Shown: in pieces, positions 41,401-49,862 of the stretch
Layout: every line of letters starts with the position of its first letter
Numbering within the stretch: position 1 is the first letter of the stretch
Assembly (NCBI GenBank): GCA_963611165.1
Contig: CAVDQG010000006.1
Coordinates: forward strand, 1-64,000
From: SIG603 sp963611165
Lineage (GTDB): Bacteria > Bacillota > Clostridia > Oscillospirales > Acutalibacteraceae
Direction of reading: 5' to 3'
Length of the DNA: 64,000 bases
Program-made: the position numbers and the translations under genes
The notes under the pieces: model-generated
Seen by the model: the letters and a program-made list of their open reading frames with translations, nothing else
Databases searched by the model: none
Told to the model about the DNA's origin: nothing

Positions 41401-41463
41401 CTTTGCACTCATGGGACAAGTTTTGAATATTTTTTGAGCAAAAAATAAAAAACAGATATTATT

Positions 41464-41492
41464 TTGCTTAAATGAGACATATGTCTTGTAAT
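41464..41492 (+). promoter_or_regulatory. Promoter and palindromic operator of the TetR gene
   Basis: TTGCTT (41464-41469), 17 bases, TGTAAT (41487-41492). The spacer is almost filled by the perfect palindrome AGACATATGTCT (41475-41486), an ideal place for a TetR-family repressor. Confidence 0.55.
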
Positions 41493-41508
41493 TGATTTTC
41501 GATTCTTG

Positions 41509-41533
41509 TACAATTAATACGAAGATAATTGTA
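41509..41533 (+). promoter_or_regulatory. Second inverted repeat before the TetR gene
   Basis: TACAATTA (41509-41516) and TAATTGTA (41526-41533), perfect 8-bp arms with a 9-base spacer, between the promoter and the start codon. This could be a second operator or an mRNA hairpin. Confidence 0.45.
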
Positions 41534-41559
41534 AAAACCGAGAAAGAGGCAAGAGATTT

Positions 41560-42186
41560 ATGGGATATACAAGCCTGACGCCCGCTGAGATACCGCCGAA
41601 GGTATGCGAGGTGGCAAGGGAGTTTTTCAGAAAAAACGGAATAGTCGGAACGCAAATGAAGGATCTGGCAAAGGCAACGGGAATAGGCAGAGCAACGCTT
41701 TACAGATACTTTCCGAGTATAGAGCCAATCGCATTTACGGTTGCGACAAGTTATATGAAAGATATTTACGAGGCGGAGGAAGCTTTTGTCAAGGAGCATG
41801 GGGATAGCTTTGAGGACGGCTTTACTCTTCTTTGCGAGGCAAAGAAGCATTATGCAAAATTTTGGATTGAAAATGTCGACCGAGAGAAGTTCTTTGCTCA
41901 GTTTGATTCCATCTATCCGCCACCGTACCCCGACAAGCCCGAAGCGGAGGCTTATCAAAGAGAAATAGCAAAACAGCAGGCACTGGACAGCGCACTTCTT
42001 CGAAGGGGAATCGAGGACGGCTCGATAAGAACGGACATCAATCCTTATGAATCATTCAGGGTTTTGAACGAGGCGCTTATCGGCTACATTCAGAGAGGCA
42101 GCCGCCTCAATCACTATCAGTCGCAGTTTGACAGCTCAAGCTTTCTTATCGATCTTTTTATGGAGTCCATGAAAGCCAAAAAGTAA
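41560..42186 (+). CDS. TetR/AcrR-family transcriptional regulator
   Basis: 208 residues. The N-terminal helix-turn-helix is complete (MKDLAKATGIGRATLYRYFP, about residues 34-53); the C-terminal ligand part is aromatic and acidic and not recognisable. Promoter and palindromes upstream suggest autorepression. The next gene is an ABC ATPase, its likely target. AGAGGCAAGAG serves as ribosome site. Confidence 0.85.
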   Translation: MGYTSLTPAEIPPKVCEVAREFFRKNGIVGTQMKDLAKATGIGRATLYRYFPSIEPIAFTVATSYMKDIYEAEEAFVKEHGDSFEDGFTLLCEAKKHYAKFWIENVDREKFFAQFDSIYPPPYPDKPEAEAYQREIAKQQALDSALLRRGIEDGSIRTDINPYESFRVLNEALIGYIQRGSRLNHYQSQFDSSSFLIDLFMESMKAKK

Positions 42187-42276
42187 TTGAGCATAAAATT
42201 TACCGAGACTTAACAAAAGAAGTCGAAAAAAGAGTTATCATAGCTTCAAAGTGCAGAAAATAAGGAGACTTTGTGG

Positions 42277-43086
42277 ATGTCCATTACAAATGACGAAATA
42301 ATCAGAGTTGAAAAGCTCACCAAAATATATGACTTTGAGGGAACAGACCTTCACACGGTTCTTGACGATGTGTCTTTTGTTCTTCACCGTGGCGAAAGCT
42401 TAGGTTTTATCGGAGAATCCGGCTCGGGAAAGAGCGTTCTTATGAAATGTATCGGTGCAAGAGGCCGCGTCACTTCGGGAAAGATTTTCCTTGACGGAAG
42501 AAACATCACCCACCGCAAGATGAAATTTCTCGTCAGAAGAACTCAGAGGAAAATTCAGACTGTAAATCAGGTTGCGAATATGAGCTTTGAGCTTGATAAG
42601 CATGTCGATGAAGTCATTGAAAATGCACTGAAGCAGTCGGGTATGAGTTCGTCTGAGGCTAAGACGAATGTGAATAAAGTCCTTGAATACTACGGACTTG
42701 ACCCCGACTATGCCGATATGTTCCCGTATGAATTATCGGGCGGACAGTGCCAGAGAGTTGCGCTTGCAAAATGTCTCACGGTGAACCCCGAGGTTGTGAT
42801 TTTCGATGAAGCGCTTTCATCGCTTGACGGCTCGAGCCAATTGGCACTTATGGATATTATCGAGAAAGAAAAGGAAAAGAAAAATCTTTCTTATATGATA
42901 ATTTCTCACGATTTAAGGATGATTCGAAGAATGTGCGACCGAGTTATCGTCATGCAGGACGGCAAAATAGTCGAGGAGGGTACGCCCGAGGAAATCATAG
43001 ATAATCCGAAGCTTGAGTACACAAAAAATTTAGTTGAGGGATTAATGGACGAAAATATTGATTTTTCGCTGGGATTTGATGAGTAA
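42277..43086 (+). CDS. Orphan ABC transporter ATP-binding protein
   Basis: 269 residues from ATG 42277 (nine bases after AAGGAG); a TTG two codons earlier is less likely. Walker A GESGSGKS (46-53), signature LSGGQ (153-157), Walker B VVIFDE (173-178), H-loop ISHD. It is closest in style to the oligopeptide/dipeptide (DppD/F, phosphonate PhnK) ATPases. No permease or binding protein is next to it, so it either partners with a distant permease or has a non-transport role. Controlled probably by the TetR-type gene before it. Confidence 0.87.
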   Translation: MSITNDEIIRVEKLTKIYDFEGTDLHTVLDDVSFVLHRGESLGFIGESGSGKSVLMKCIGARGRVTSGKIFLDGRNITHRKMKFLVRRTQRKIQTVNQVANMSFELDKHVDEVIENALKQSGMSSSEAKTNVNKVLEYYGLDPDYADMFPYELSGGQCQRVALAKCLTVNPEVVIFDEALSSLDGSSQLALMDIIEKEKEKKNLSYMIISHDLRMIRRMCDRVIVMQDGKIVEEGTPEEIIDNPKLEYTKNLVEGLMDENIDFSLGFDE

Positions 43087-43122
43087 AATGCAGAAAATCA
43101 GCCTGAAATCGCAAAAAAATGC

Positions 43123-43151
43123 TTGCAAATAAGGCGGATTGATGTTAATAT
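43123..43151 (+). promoter_or_regulatory. Promoter of the rimP-nusA-infB operon
   Basis: TTGCAA (43123-43128), 17 bases, TAATAT (43146-43151). Similar to the S10-operon promoter (TTGCAT-N17-TAATAT). Confidence 0.7.
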
Positions 43152-43175
43152 AACTACAGTAATATTTGAGAAAGG

Positions 43176-43214
43176 CGAAAGAGCGGAGAGACACCGCTCT
43201 TTCGTTTGTTTTTA
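43176..43214 (+). terminator. Leader hairpin/terminator before rimP
   Basis: CGAAAGAGCGG (43176-43186) pairs with CCGCTCTTTCG (43194-43204), 11 bp perfect, followed by TTTGTTTTTA. It lies between promoter and first gene, so it can only be an attenuator. In Bacillus subtilis NusA limits its own operon at a leader terminator. Confidence 0.65.
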
Positions 43215-43236
43215 GCCGAACCGAAAGGAGAAGAAT

Positions 43237-43737
43237 ATGGCAGAAGAACTAAAGCCCAAGAAGGAAAAAAAGCTAAGCACAACCGATTTTGTCTGGGAGC
43301 TTGCAAAGCCTGTTGCCGAGAAGCTCGGACTTGAGATCTGGGATGTCAGATATGCCAAGGAGGGCGCTGACTGGAACCTCACGATTTTCATTGACAAGGA
43401 CGAGGGAATAGGCATTGAGGACTGCGTGAACATGACGCACGAGATGAACCCGATACTCGACAAGGAAGATCCTATCAAGGGTGAGTACACATTTGTCGTA
43501 TCCTCCCCGGGACTCGGAAGAAAGCTCACAAGAAAAGAGCACTTCGAAAAGCTTTTGGGCGCACCCGTCAGAGTGAAGCTGATAAGACCGCTTGAGGACG
43601 GAACAAGAGAGATCGAGGGAGAAATCCTCGAGGTTCTCGAAAACGGAGACTTCGTCTTGAAGCTTGACGAAGAAACAAGCGCAACCTTCGCTAAAAAGGA
43701 ATGCTCGTCGGTTGTACTTATGGACGATGATTTTTGA
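43237..43737 (+). CDS. rimP: Ribosome maturation factor RimP
   Basis: 166 residues. Needed for 30S assembly. The N-terminal domain with GLEIWDVRYAKEGADWNLTIFIDKDEG-type strands (about 29-55) and the segment YTFVVSSPGLGRKLTRKEHF (about 86-105) are typical. First gene of the nusA operon. AAAGGAG before the ATG. Confidence 0.94.
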   Translation: MAEELKPKKEKKLSTTDFVWELAKPVAEKLGLEIWDVRYAKEGADWNLTIFIDKDEGIGIEDCVNMTHEMNPILDKEDPIKGEYTFVVSSPGLGRKLTRKEHFEKLLGAPVRVKLIRPLEDGTREIEGEILEVLENGDFVLKLDEETSATFAKKECSSVVLMDDDF

Positions 43738-43785
43738 TTGACAGAAAATTAAGAAAAATAATCACAGAAAGGTTTGATTTAGAAA

Positions 43786-44880
43786 ATGGCAGTTAGAAGA
43801 AAAAAGGCTCAGGAGCCTTCTCAGATCGAGCAGATTAACCTCGCTCTTTCAGAGCTCGAGACAAACAGCAATATTCCGGCAGATTACATGAGAGAGAAGA
43901 TTGAGAAAGCTATCAAGAACGCTTGCCAGAAGAACTACGGCAACGATGACGTAAGCTTCGATTACGGCGAGGACGGAAAGAGCTTCAACGTATATCTCAA
44001 CTATACCGTTATAGACGATGACTTCGAGAACATGGATCCCTGCAAGCACGTATATGCCGACATCGCAAAGGATGTTTATGGCGTTATCGCAGAGCCGGGC
44101 GATAAGGTAAGAGAGAAAATCGATACAAAGCAGTTCGGCAGAATTGCCGCTCAGACAGCAAGAAACATCATCCGTCAGGGAATCAGAGACAGCGAGAAGG
44201 GTCAGATGATGGAGGAGTTCAAGTCCAAGCATCAGGAGCTCGTTTCCGCTCAGGTTGAGAGAATCGACCCCAAGACAGGCGCACTCACCGTTAAAATCGG
44301 TAAGGCAGAGGCTGTTCTTCCCGAGAAAGAGCTCATCGGCACAGAGAACGTTAAGGAGGGCGACCACATCAAGGTTTATGTCGTTGACGTAAGAGAGACA
44401 GAGAAGGGCCCCCGTGCTATCATTTCCAGAACACATCAGGACTTCGTCAAGCGTCTTTTCGAGAATGAGGTTCCGGAGATTTTCGACGGTGCTATCGAGA
44501 TTAAGGGCGTAAGCCGTGAGGCTGGTTCAAGAACTAAGATTGCCGTATTCAGCCACGATCCTAATGTTGACGCAGTAGGCTCATGCATCGGACACAAGGG
44601 CCAGAGAGTCAGCGCTATCGTTGAGGAGCTCGGCGGAGAGAAAATCGATATCATCGAGTACAGCGAGGATCCGGAAAAGTACATCGCTGCCGCTTTGTCA
44701 CCGGCAACCGTTATTTCCGTTGAAGCAGCAGCGGACGGATCTCAGTCCTGCAGCGTAACAGTTCCCGATAACCAGCTTTCACTTGCAATCGGAAACAAGG
44801 GTCAGAACGCACGCCTTGCGGCTAAGCTTACAGGCTGGAAGATAGACATCAAGCCGGAGAGCGGATTCTACGGAGAATAA
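43786..44880 (+). CDS. nusA: Transcription factor NusA
   Basis: 364 residues, the short Gram-positive form without the C-terminal acidic repeats. N-terminal RNA-polymerase-binding domain, S1 domain (about 130-205), then KH1 and KH2 (IGHKGQRVSAIVEELGGEKID near 268 and IGNKGQNARLAAKLTGWKID near 335). Promotes pausing and intrinsic termination. Its own leader carries a terminator, fitting self-control. Confidence 0.97.
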   Translation: MAVRRKKAQEPSQIEQINLALSELETNSNIPADYMREKIEKAIKNACQKNYGNDDVSFDYGEDGKSFNVYLNYTVIDDDFENMDPCKHVYADIAKDVYGVIAEPGDKVREKIDTKQFGRIAAQTARNIIRQGIRDSEKGQMMEEFKSKHQELVSAQVERIDPKTGALTVKIGKAEAVLPEKELIGTENVKEGDHIKVYVVDVRETEKGPRAIISRTHQDFVKRLFENEVPEIFDGAIEIKGVSREAGSRTKIAVFSHDPNVDAVGSCIGHKGQRVSAIVEELGGEKIDIIEYSEDPEKYIAAALSPATVISVEAAADGSQSCSVTVPDNQLSLAIGNKGQNARLAAKLTGWKIDIKPESGFYGE

Positions 44881-44884
44881 TCAT

Positions 44885-45178
44885 ATGAAACAGAGAAAAA
44901 TACCTCTGCGCCAGTGCTCGGGATGCGGCGAAATGAAGCCGAAGAAAGAGCTGGTCAGAGTGGTCAGAGCACCCGAAAAGACGGACGAAAACGGCGTCGT
45001 GACGGGCGGTGAGATATCTCTTGACCTCACGGGAAAAAAGCCGGGCCGCGGAGCATATGTGTGTCACAACCCCGAGTGTCTTAAGAAAGCGAGAAAGGCG
45101 AGAAAATTCGAGCGTGCTTTTTCGTGCAAGATACCCGATGAGGTTTACGACACAATGGAAGCCGAGATAGCAGAATGA
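44885..45178 (+). CDS. YlxR/RnpM family RNA-binding protein
   Basis: 97 residues. Opening PLRQCSGCGEMKPKKELVRVVRAP and GRGAYVCHNPEC are the YlxR signature. In Bacillus the homologue (RnpM) binds and modulates RNase P RNA. It starts four bases after nusA. Confidence 0.93.
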   Translation: MKQRKIPLRQCSGCGEMKPKKELVRVVRAPEKTDENGVVTGGEISLDLTGKKPGRGAYVCHNPECLKKARKARKFERAFSCKIPDEVYDTMEAEIAE

Positions 45179-45191
45179 CGGAGAGGATAAA

Positions 45192-45521
45192 ATGAAAGAA
45201 AAATTTCTCTCGATGCTCGGCCTTTGCAGAAGAGCGGGCAAGCTTACATGGGGTTTTGATCAGGTGATTGAAGCCGTGAAAGCGGGCAAGGCGGCAGGAA
45301 TAATCACTGCCTGTGATATCTCCGACAAGACATTAAAGAATATAAAATTTGAAACTGATAAAAAGGGACTCGAGGTTTTGAGAACCGAAATTCCACAGGA
45401 GGAATTAAGCTTTTATGCGGGAGTGCGTGCGGGGGTGTACGCAGTGACCGACAAGGGCTTTTTCAAAAGGCTCGCAGAGCTGAATGTGGGTGAACAATCA
45501 GGAAAGGATACGGAAAATTAA
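45192..45521 (+). CDS. L7Ae-type ribosomal protein (YlxQ-like)
   Basis: 109 residues, L7Ae/L30e/S12e fold, binding kink-turn RNA. Starts SMLGLCRRAGKLTWGFDQVIEAV, typical of YlxQ. CGGAGAGGA before the ATG. Its position between ylxR and infB is conserved in Firmicutes. Confidence 0.92.
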   Translation: MKEKFLSMLGLCRRAGKLTWGFDQVIEAVKAGKAAGIITACDISDKTLKNIKFETDKKGLEVLRTEIPQEELSFYAGVRAGVYAVTDKGFFKRLAELNVGEQSGKDTEN

Positions 45522-45540
45522 TCCGCTATAGGTAAAATAT

Positions 45541-48498
45541 ATGAGCAAAAAATACGCAATTCGTGATCTCGCCAATGACCTTGGCGTAGAGAGTTCTAAT
45601 ATTGTCGATATCGTTAACAAGTATACCGACACAAGCAAAAAGCCGACACAGTCACTTGAGGATAACGAGCTTAACATTGTTTTCGACAAAATCACTCAGG
45701 ACACATCGGTAAACGACGGATTCAAGGCATATTTCGCTTCCGCTACCGAGGAAGAGAAGCCGGAAAAGCCGGCCGAGAAGAAAGAGCCTAAGACAGAAAA
45801 GGCAGAGAAGCCTGCCGCAAAGAAGACTGTCAAGAAGGAAGTAAAGGCAGAGCCAAAGTCGGAGACTAAGTCGGAAACTAAGGCTGAAGCTAAGACAGAG
45901 GTTAAGCCTGAAGTTAAGTCAGAGACTAAGGTTGAAGCGAAACCCGAAGTTAAAGCAGATGCTAAGTCTGAGGTAAAGACGGAGAATAAGTCCGACAGAC
46001 CGCAGAGAGACACAAGAAGCCAGAACGGCGAGAGAAGATTCGGCGACAGAAACAATAACCAGAACGGTGAGAGAAGATTCGGCGACAGAAACAATAACCA
46101 GAACGGTGAAAGAAGATTCGGCGACAGAAACAATAACCAGAATGGTGAAAGAAGGTTCGGCGACAGAAACAATAACCAGAACGGTGAGAGAAGATTCGGC
46201 GACAGAAACAACCAGAATGGCGAAAGAAGATTCGGCGACAGAAATAATCAGAACGGCGAAAGAAGATTTGGCGACAGAAATTCCGACAGACCGCAGAGAG
46301 ATTCAAGAAACAACGGATTTGACCGTTTCAATAAGAATCAGCCCGCTAAGGCAGAGGTTCCCGAGGTCAAGGAGGTTCATGTAAAGCGTGAGCTTAACAA
46401 GAACACCGCTCCGAGCGCACCGAAGAAGAGAGAGGAGCACCGTCCCGCTCAGGCTCGTGAGAAGCAGGAGACAATGAAGCTTTCGGGTTCGGCAACGGTC
46501 GGAAGCGTTCAGTCCGAGGACAGCTACTCCAGCAACAGAAGAGTTATCGATACAAGAACTCAGAATGTCAATATCGATAAGTACAACGAGAAGTACGATA
46601 CCCTTGCTTTCGATAAGGTTAAGAACGAGACAACAGCTTCCAAGCAGAAGTTCACCAACAGAAACAACAAAAAGGGCAAGAAGCAGGGCAGAAGAGAGAC
46701 CGAGGCAGAGAGACTTTCCCGTATCGCTCAGCAGAGAAAGGAAAAGCAGCTCACCATTCAGCTTCCCGATGAAATCACGGTCGGCGAGTTCGCTTCAAGA
46801 CTTAAGGCAACAAGTGCCGAGGTTATCAAGAAGCTTATGATGATGGGCGTTTTCGCTACCATTAACGATACAATCGACTTTGACACATGCGAGCTTATTG
46901 CCGATGAGTTCCACACAAAGGTTGAGCATGAGGTTGTTGTCACAATCGAGGACAGAATCATTGATGATTCCGAGGACGATGATGCAAATCTCGTCGAGAG
47001 AGCACCTGTTGTCTGCGTTATGGGTCACGTTGACCACGGTAAGACTTCTATTCTCGACGCTATCAGACACACAAGCGTTACAACCGGCGAGGCTGGCGGA
47101 ATTACACAGCATATCGGTGCTTATACCGTTAAGGTAAACGACAGAGACATCACATTCCTTGATACTCCGGGTCACGCAGCTTTCACAGCCATGAGAGCAA
47201 GAGGCGCAATGGCAACAGATATTGCAGTTCTCGTTGTTGCAGCTGACGACGGTATCATGCCGCAGACAGTTGAGGCTATCAACCACGCAAAGGCAGCAGG
47301 AGTTTCCGTTATCGTTGCTATCAACAAGATGGACAGACCTGCAGCTAACCCCGAGCACGTTATGCAGCAGCTCACAGAGTATGAGCTTGTTCCTGAGGAG
47401 TGGGGTGGCGATGTACCTTGCGTTCCTGTTTCTGCAGTCACAAAGATGGGTATTGACGATCTTCTCGAGATGATTCTTCTCGTTGCAGATATGAAGGAGC
47501 TTAAGGCTAACCCGGATCGTCAGGCAAGAGGTATCGTTATCGAGGCTAAGCTTGACAAGGGCAGAGGTCCTGTCGCAACAATGCTCGTTCAGAACGGTAC
47601 ACTTAAGGTTGGTGACATTGTTGTTGCCGGCACTTCAGTCGGTAGAGTAAGAGCTATGACAGACGATAAGGGCAGAAAGGTTAAGTCCGCAGGCCCGTCC
47701 GTTCCTGTTGAAATCACAGGTCTCGGCGACGTTCCTACAGGCGGCGACGTATTCAATGCCGTTTCCGATGAGCGTCTTGCACGTGAGCTCGTTGAGGAGA
47801 GAATCACCGCTCAGAAGGAAGAGATGTTCAATTCTCAGACAAAGGTCACACTCGACAACCTCTTCGATCAGATGAGAGAGGGCGAGATGAAGGAGCTCAA
47901 GATTATCGTTAAGGCTGACGTTCAGGGCTCTGTTGAGGCTGTTAAGCAGTCGCTCGAGAAGCTCTCTAACGATGAAGTCAGAGTTAACATCATTCACGGC
48001 GCCGTCGGTGCTGTCAACGAGAACGACGTTATGCTCGCTAACGCTTCCAACGCAATCATCGTCGGATTTAACGTCCGTCCTGATGCTGTTGCCGAGGAGA
48101 ACGCAAAGCGTGACGGCGTTGATATGAGACTTTACAGAATCATCTACGATTGCATCGAGGAGATTGAGTCCGCTATGAAGGGTATGCTCGCACCGAAGAT
48201 TCGTGAGGTCATGCTCGGTAAGGCAGAGTGCCGTGAGATTTACAAGATTTCCAATGTCGGTATGGTTATCGGCGGTCACGTCACAAGCGGCAAAATCACG
48301 AGAAACGCACTCGTCAGAGTTGTTCGTGACGGTATTATCGTTGCAGACGACGAGGTTAAGTCACTCAGAAGATATAAGGATGACGTCCGTGAGGTAGCTC
48401 AGGGCTTTGACTGCGGTATCACACTTAACAAGTTCTCCGATATCAAAATGGGAGACATTCTCGAGGCATACATCATGGAGGAATACAGAGAGGACTGA
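45541..48498 (+). CDS. infB: Translation initiation factor IF-2
   Basis: 985 residues, longer than usual because of the N-terminal region. IF-2 N-domain at the start (RDLANDLGVESSNIVDIVNK), then a Lys/Glu/Pro-rich linker (about 75-155), seven copies of the 12-13 residue unit QNGERRFGDRNN(N) (about residues 161-248), a second IF-2N domain (about 405-455), and the GTPase with GHVDHGKTS near 495, DTPGH, NKMD and the C-terminal fMet-tRNA domain. The ribosome site (TAGGT) is weak. Confidence 0.97.
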   Translation: MSKKYAIRDLANDLGVESSNIVDIVNKYTDTSKKPTQSLEDNELNIVFDKITQDTSVNDGFKAYFASATEEEKPEKPAEKKEPKTEKAEKPAAKKTVKKEVKAEPKSETKSETKAEAKTEVKPEVKSETKVEAKPEVKADAKSEVKTENKSDRPQRDTRSQNGERRFGDRNNNQNGERRFGDRNNNQNGERRFGDRNNNQNGERRFGDRNNNQNGERRFGDRNNQNGERRFGDRNNQNGERRFGDRNSDRPQRDSRNNGFDRFNKNQPAKAEVPEVKEVHVKRELNKNTAPSAPKKREEHRPAQAREKQETMKLSGSATVGSVQSEDSYSSNRRVIDTRTQNVNIDKYNEKYDTLAFDKVKNETTASKQKFTNRNNKKGKKQGRRETEAERLSRIAQQRKEKQLTIQLPDEITVGEFASRLKATSAEVIKKLMMMGVFATINDTIDFDTCELIADEFHTKVEHEVVVTIEDRIIDDSEDDDANLVERAPVVCVMGHVDHGKTSILDAIRHTSVTTGEAGGITQHIGAYTVKVNDRDITFLDTPGHAAFTAMRARGAMATDIAVLVVAADDGIMPQTVEAINHAKAAGVSVIVAINKMDRPAANPEHVMQQLTEYELVPEEWGGDVPCVPVSAVTKMGIDDLLEMILLVADMKELKANPDRQARGIVIEAKLDKGRGPVATMLVQNGTLKVGDIVVAGTSVGRVRAMTDDKGRKVKSAGPSVPVEITGLGDVPTGGDVFNAVSDERLARELVEERITAQKEEMFNSQTKVTLDNLFDQMREGEMKELKIIVKADVQGSVEAVKQSLEKLSNDEVRVNIIHGAVGAVNENDVMLANASNAIIVGFNVRPDAVAEENAKRDGVDMRLYRIIYDCIEEIESAMKGMLAPKIREVMLGKAECREIYKISNVGMVIGGHVTSGKITRNALVRVVRDGIIVADDEVKSLRRYKDDVREVAQGFDCGITLNKFSDIKMGDILEAYIMEEYRED
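46021..46284 (+). repeat. Minisatellite in infB, seven units of 39/36 bases
   Basis: Units at 46021, 46060, 46099, 46138 (39 bases each), then 46177, 46213 and 46249 (36 bases). Each encodes QNGERRFGDRNN with or without a third Asn. Third-position differences between copies are few, so the array is young or homogenised. Copy number is likely to vary between strains. Confidence 0.95.
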
Positions 48499-48531
48499 TT
48501 TCCTCCCGTTTCAATCAGAAAGGCATAAACA

Positions 48532-48873
48532 ATGGCTAGTCATAAATTAGACAGAACCACCGAAGACATCCGCAGAGAGCTCTCTGCGATTCTTCGTGAG
48601 GTTAAAGACCCGAGAGTTCAGGGAAAACTTATCTCGGTAGTAAGAGTTGAGGTTACAAACGATCTCTCCTACTGCACTGTTTATGTAAGCACAATGGAGG
48701 GAATGGACGCCACTAACGAGGCGGTCAAGGGACTGAAGAACGGCGCAGGCTACATCCGCCACGAGCTCGGCTCAAGGCTTGATATAAGATACACGCCTAA
48801 GCTTATCTTCAAAGCAACAGATTCCATTGAGTACAGTGCAAACATCACAAGATTGCTCAACGACCTCAAGTAA
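48532..48873 (+). CDS. rbfA: 30S ribosome-binding factor A
   Basis: 113 residues, KH-like fold, helps finish the 30S subunit. Begins LDRTTEDIRRELSAILREVKDPR. AGAAAGGC before the ATG, 33 bases after infB. Confidence 0.95.
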   Translation: MASHKLDRTTEDIRRELSAILREVKDPRVQGKLISVVRVEVTNDLSYCTVYVSTMEGMDATNEAVKGLKNGAGYIRHELGSRLDIRYTPKLIFKATDSIEYSANITRLLNDLK

Positions 48874-48887
48874 CAGGGGAAAATAAT

Positions 48888-49862
48888 ATGCCCAACAATA
48901 TCACAATTAAAGAGGCAGCCGAAAGACTTCTTGCGTGGGACAACATTTGCGTTTACTCTCACGCAAGTCCCGACGGGGACACGCTCGGCAGTGCGTCGGC
49001 TTTGCTTCGTGTACTCGAGGGTTTGGGAAAGAAGACGGCGTTTCGCTGTTCTGACGAATATGCAGATAAATTCTCTTATCTTTTCGAGGGACTTAATTTA
49101 GACCTTCAGGATGAGGATATCGAGCATCACGTCACGGTGGACGTAGCCGACCCCAAGCTTCTCGGAAAATATTACGAATTATATATCGAGGACAATGATT
49201 TCTTTTGTCTTGCCATTGACCACCACGCAACTCACGTGCCGTTTGCCCGTGAGGAGTGGGTAGTCGGCGGCGAGCCGTCCAACTGTGAGCTTATGTATAA
49301 TCTCTTTTGTGAGATGAACGTAAATATCACAGCTGATATCGCAAGTTGTGTCTACACGGGTATTGCAACGGATACGGGCTGCTTTAAGTACGCTTCCGTT
49401 AAGCCGAGCACACATATAATTGCCGCGAAGCTTATGGAAAAAGGAGCCGATGCCGCAAGAATCAACCGTGTAATGTTCGATACAAAGACAAAAGCATACA
49501 TAGCCGCAGAACAGCTTGTTTTGTCCAAAATCAGATATTACGGTGACGGCAAGGTAGCTGTTATCGACATCACAAAGGATATTTGCGAGAAAACAGGCGC
49601 ATCTCAGTCTGATATAGACATTCTTCCGTCCGTTCCGAGAATGATTGAGGGTGTTCTTGTCGGAATCACTCTCAAGGAAAAGGACGGCGGAATTTGGAAG
49701 GCTTCCGTTCGTGCGGTAAGCCCTGCAGACGCTTCGGCTATTTGCAAGAAATTCGGCGGCGGCGGTCATATCGGTGCGGCAGGCTGTGCGTTCGACAGCA
49801 CCGTCACTCTCGAAGAGGCTGAAAAGGGTCTTGTAGAGGCGGCATTGGAGAATATCGGATGA
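48888..49862 (+). CDS. nrnA: NrnA-type DHH phosphoesterase (nanoRNase/pAp phosphatase)
   Basis: 324 residues. Degrades short RNA or phosphoadenosine phosphate. DHH-type motifs SHASPDGDTLGSA (about 24-36), VDVADPK, DHHATHVPF (about 107-115), and the DHHA1 motif GGGGHIGAAG near 290. The metal-binding Asp and His residues are present. It overlaps truB by four bases (ATGA). Confidence 0.9.
   Translation: MPNNITIKEAAERLLAWDNICVYSHASPDGDTLGSASALLRVLEGLGKKTAFRCSDEYADKFSYLFEGLNLDLQDEDIEHHVTVDVADPKLLGKYYELYIEDNDFFCLAIDHHATHVPFAREEWVVGGEPSNCELMYNLFCEMNVNITADIASCVYTGIATDTGCFKYASVKPSTHIIAAKLMEKGADAARINRVMFDTKTKAYIAAEQLVLSKIRYYGDGKVAVIDITKDICEKTGASQSDIDILPSVPRMIEGVLVGITLKEKDGGIWKASVRAVSPADASAICKKFGGGGHIGAAGCAFDSTVTLEEAEKGLVEAALENIG

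Noticed and set aside
45696..46211. 171-codon minus-strand frame with repeated FLSPNLLSPFWLL
   Set aside because: It is the mirror of the infB minisatellite; the repeated hydrophobic unit is a by-product of the repeat in another frame.
46021..46284. CRISPR-like array
   Set aside because: Unit length is about right, but there are no unique spacers; the units are contiguous, in frame and encode a protein repeat.
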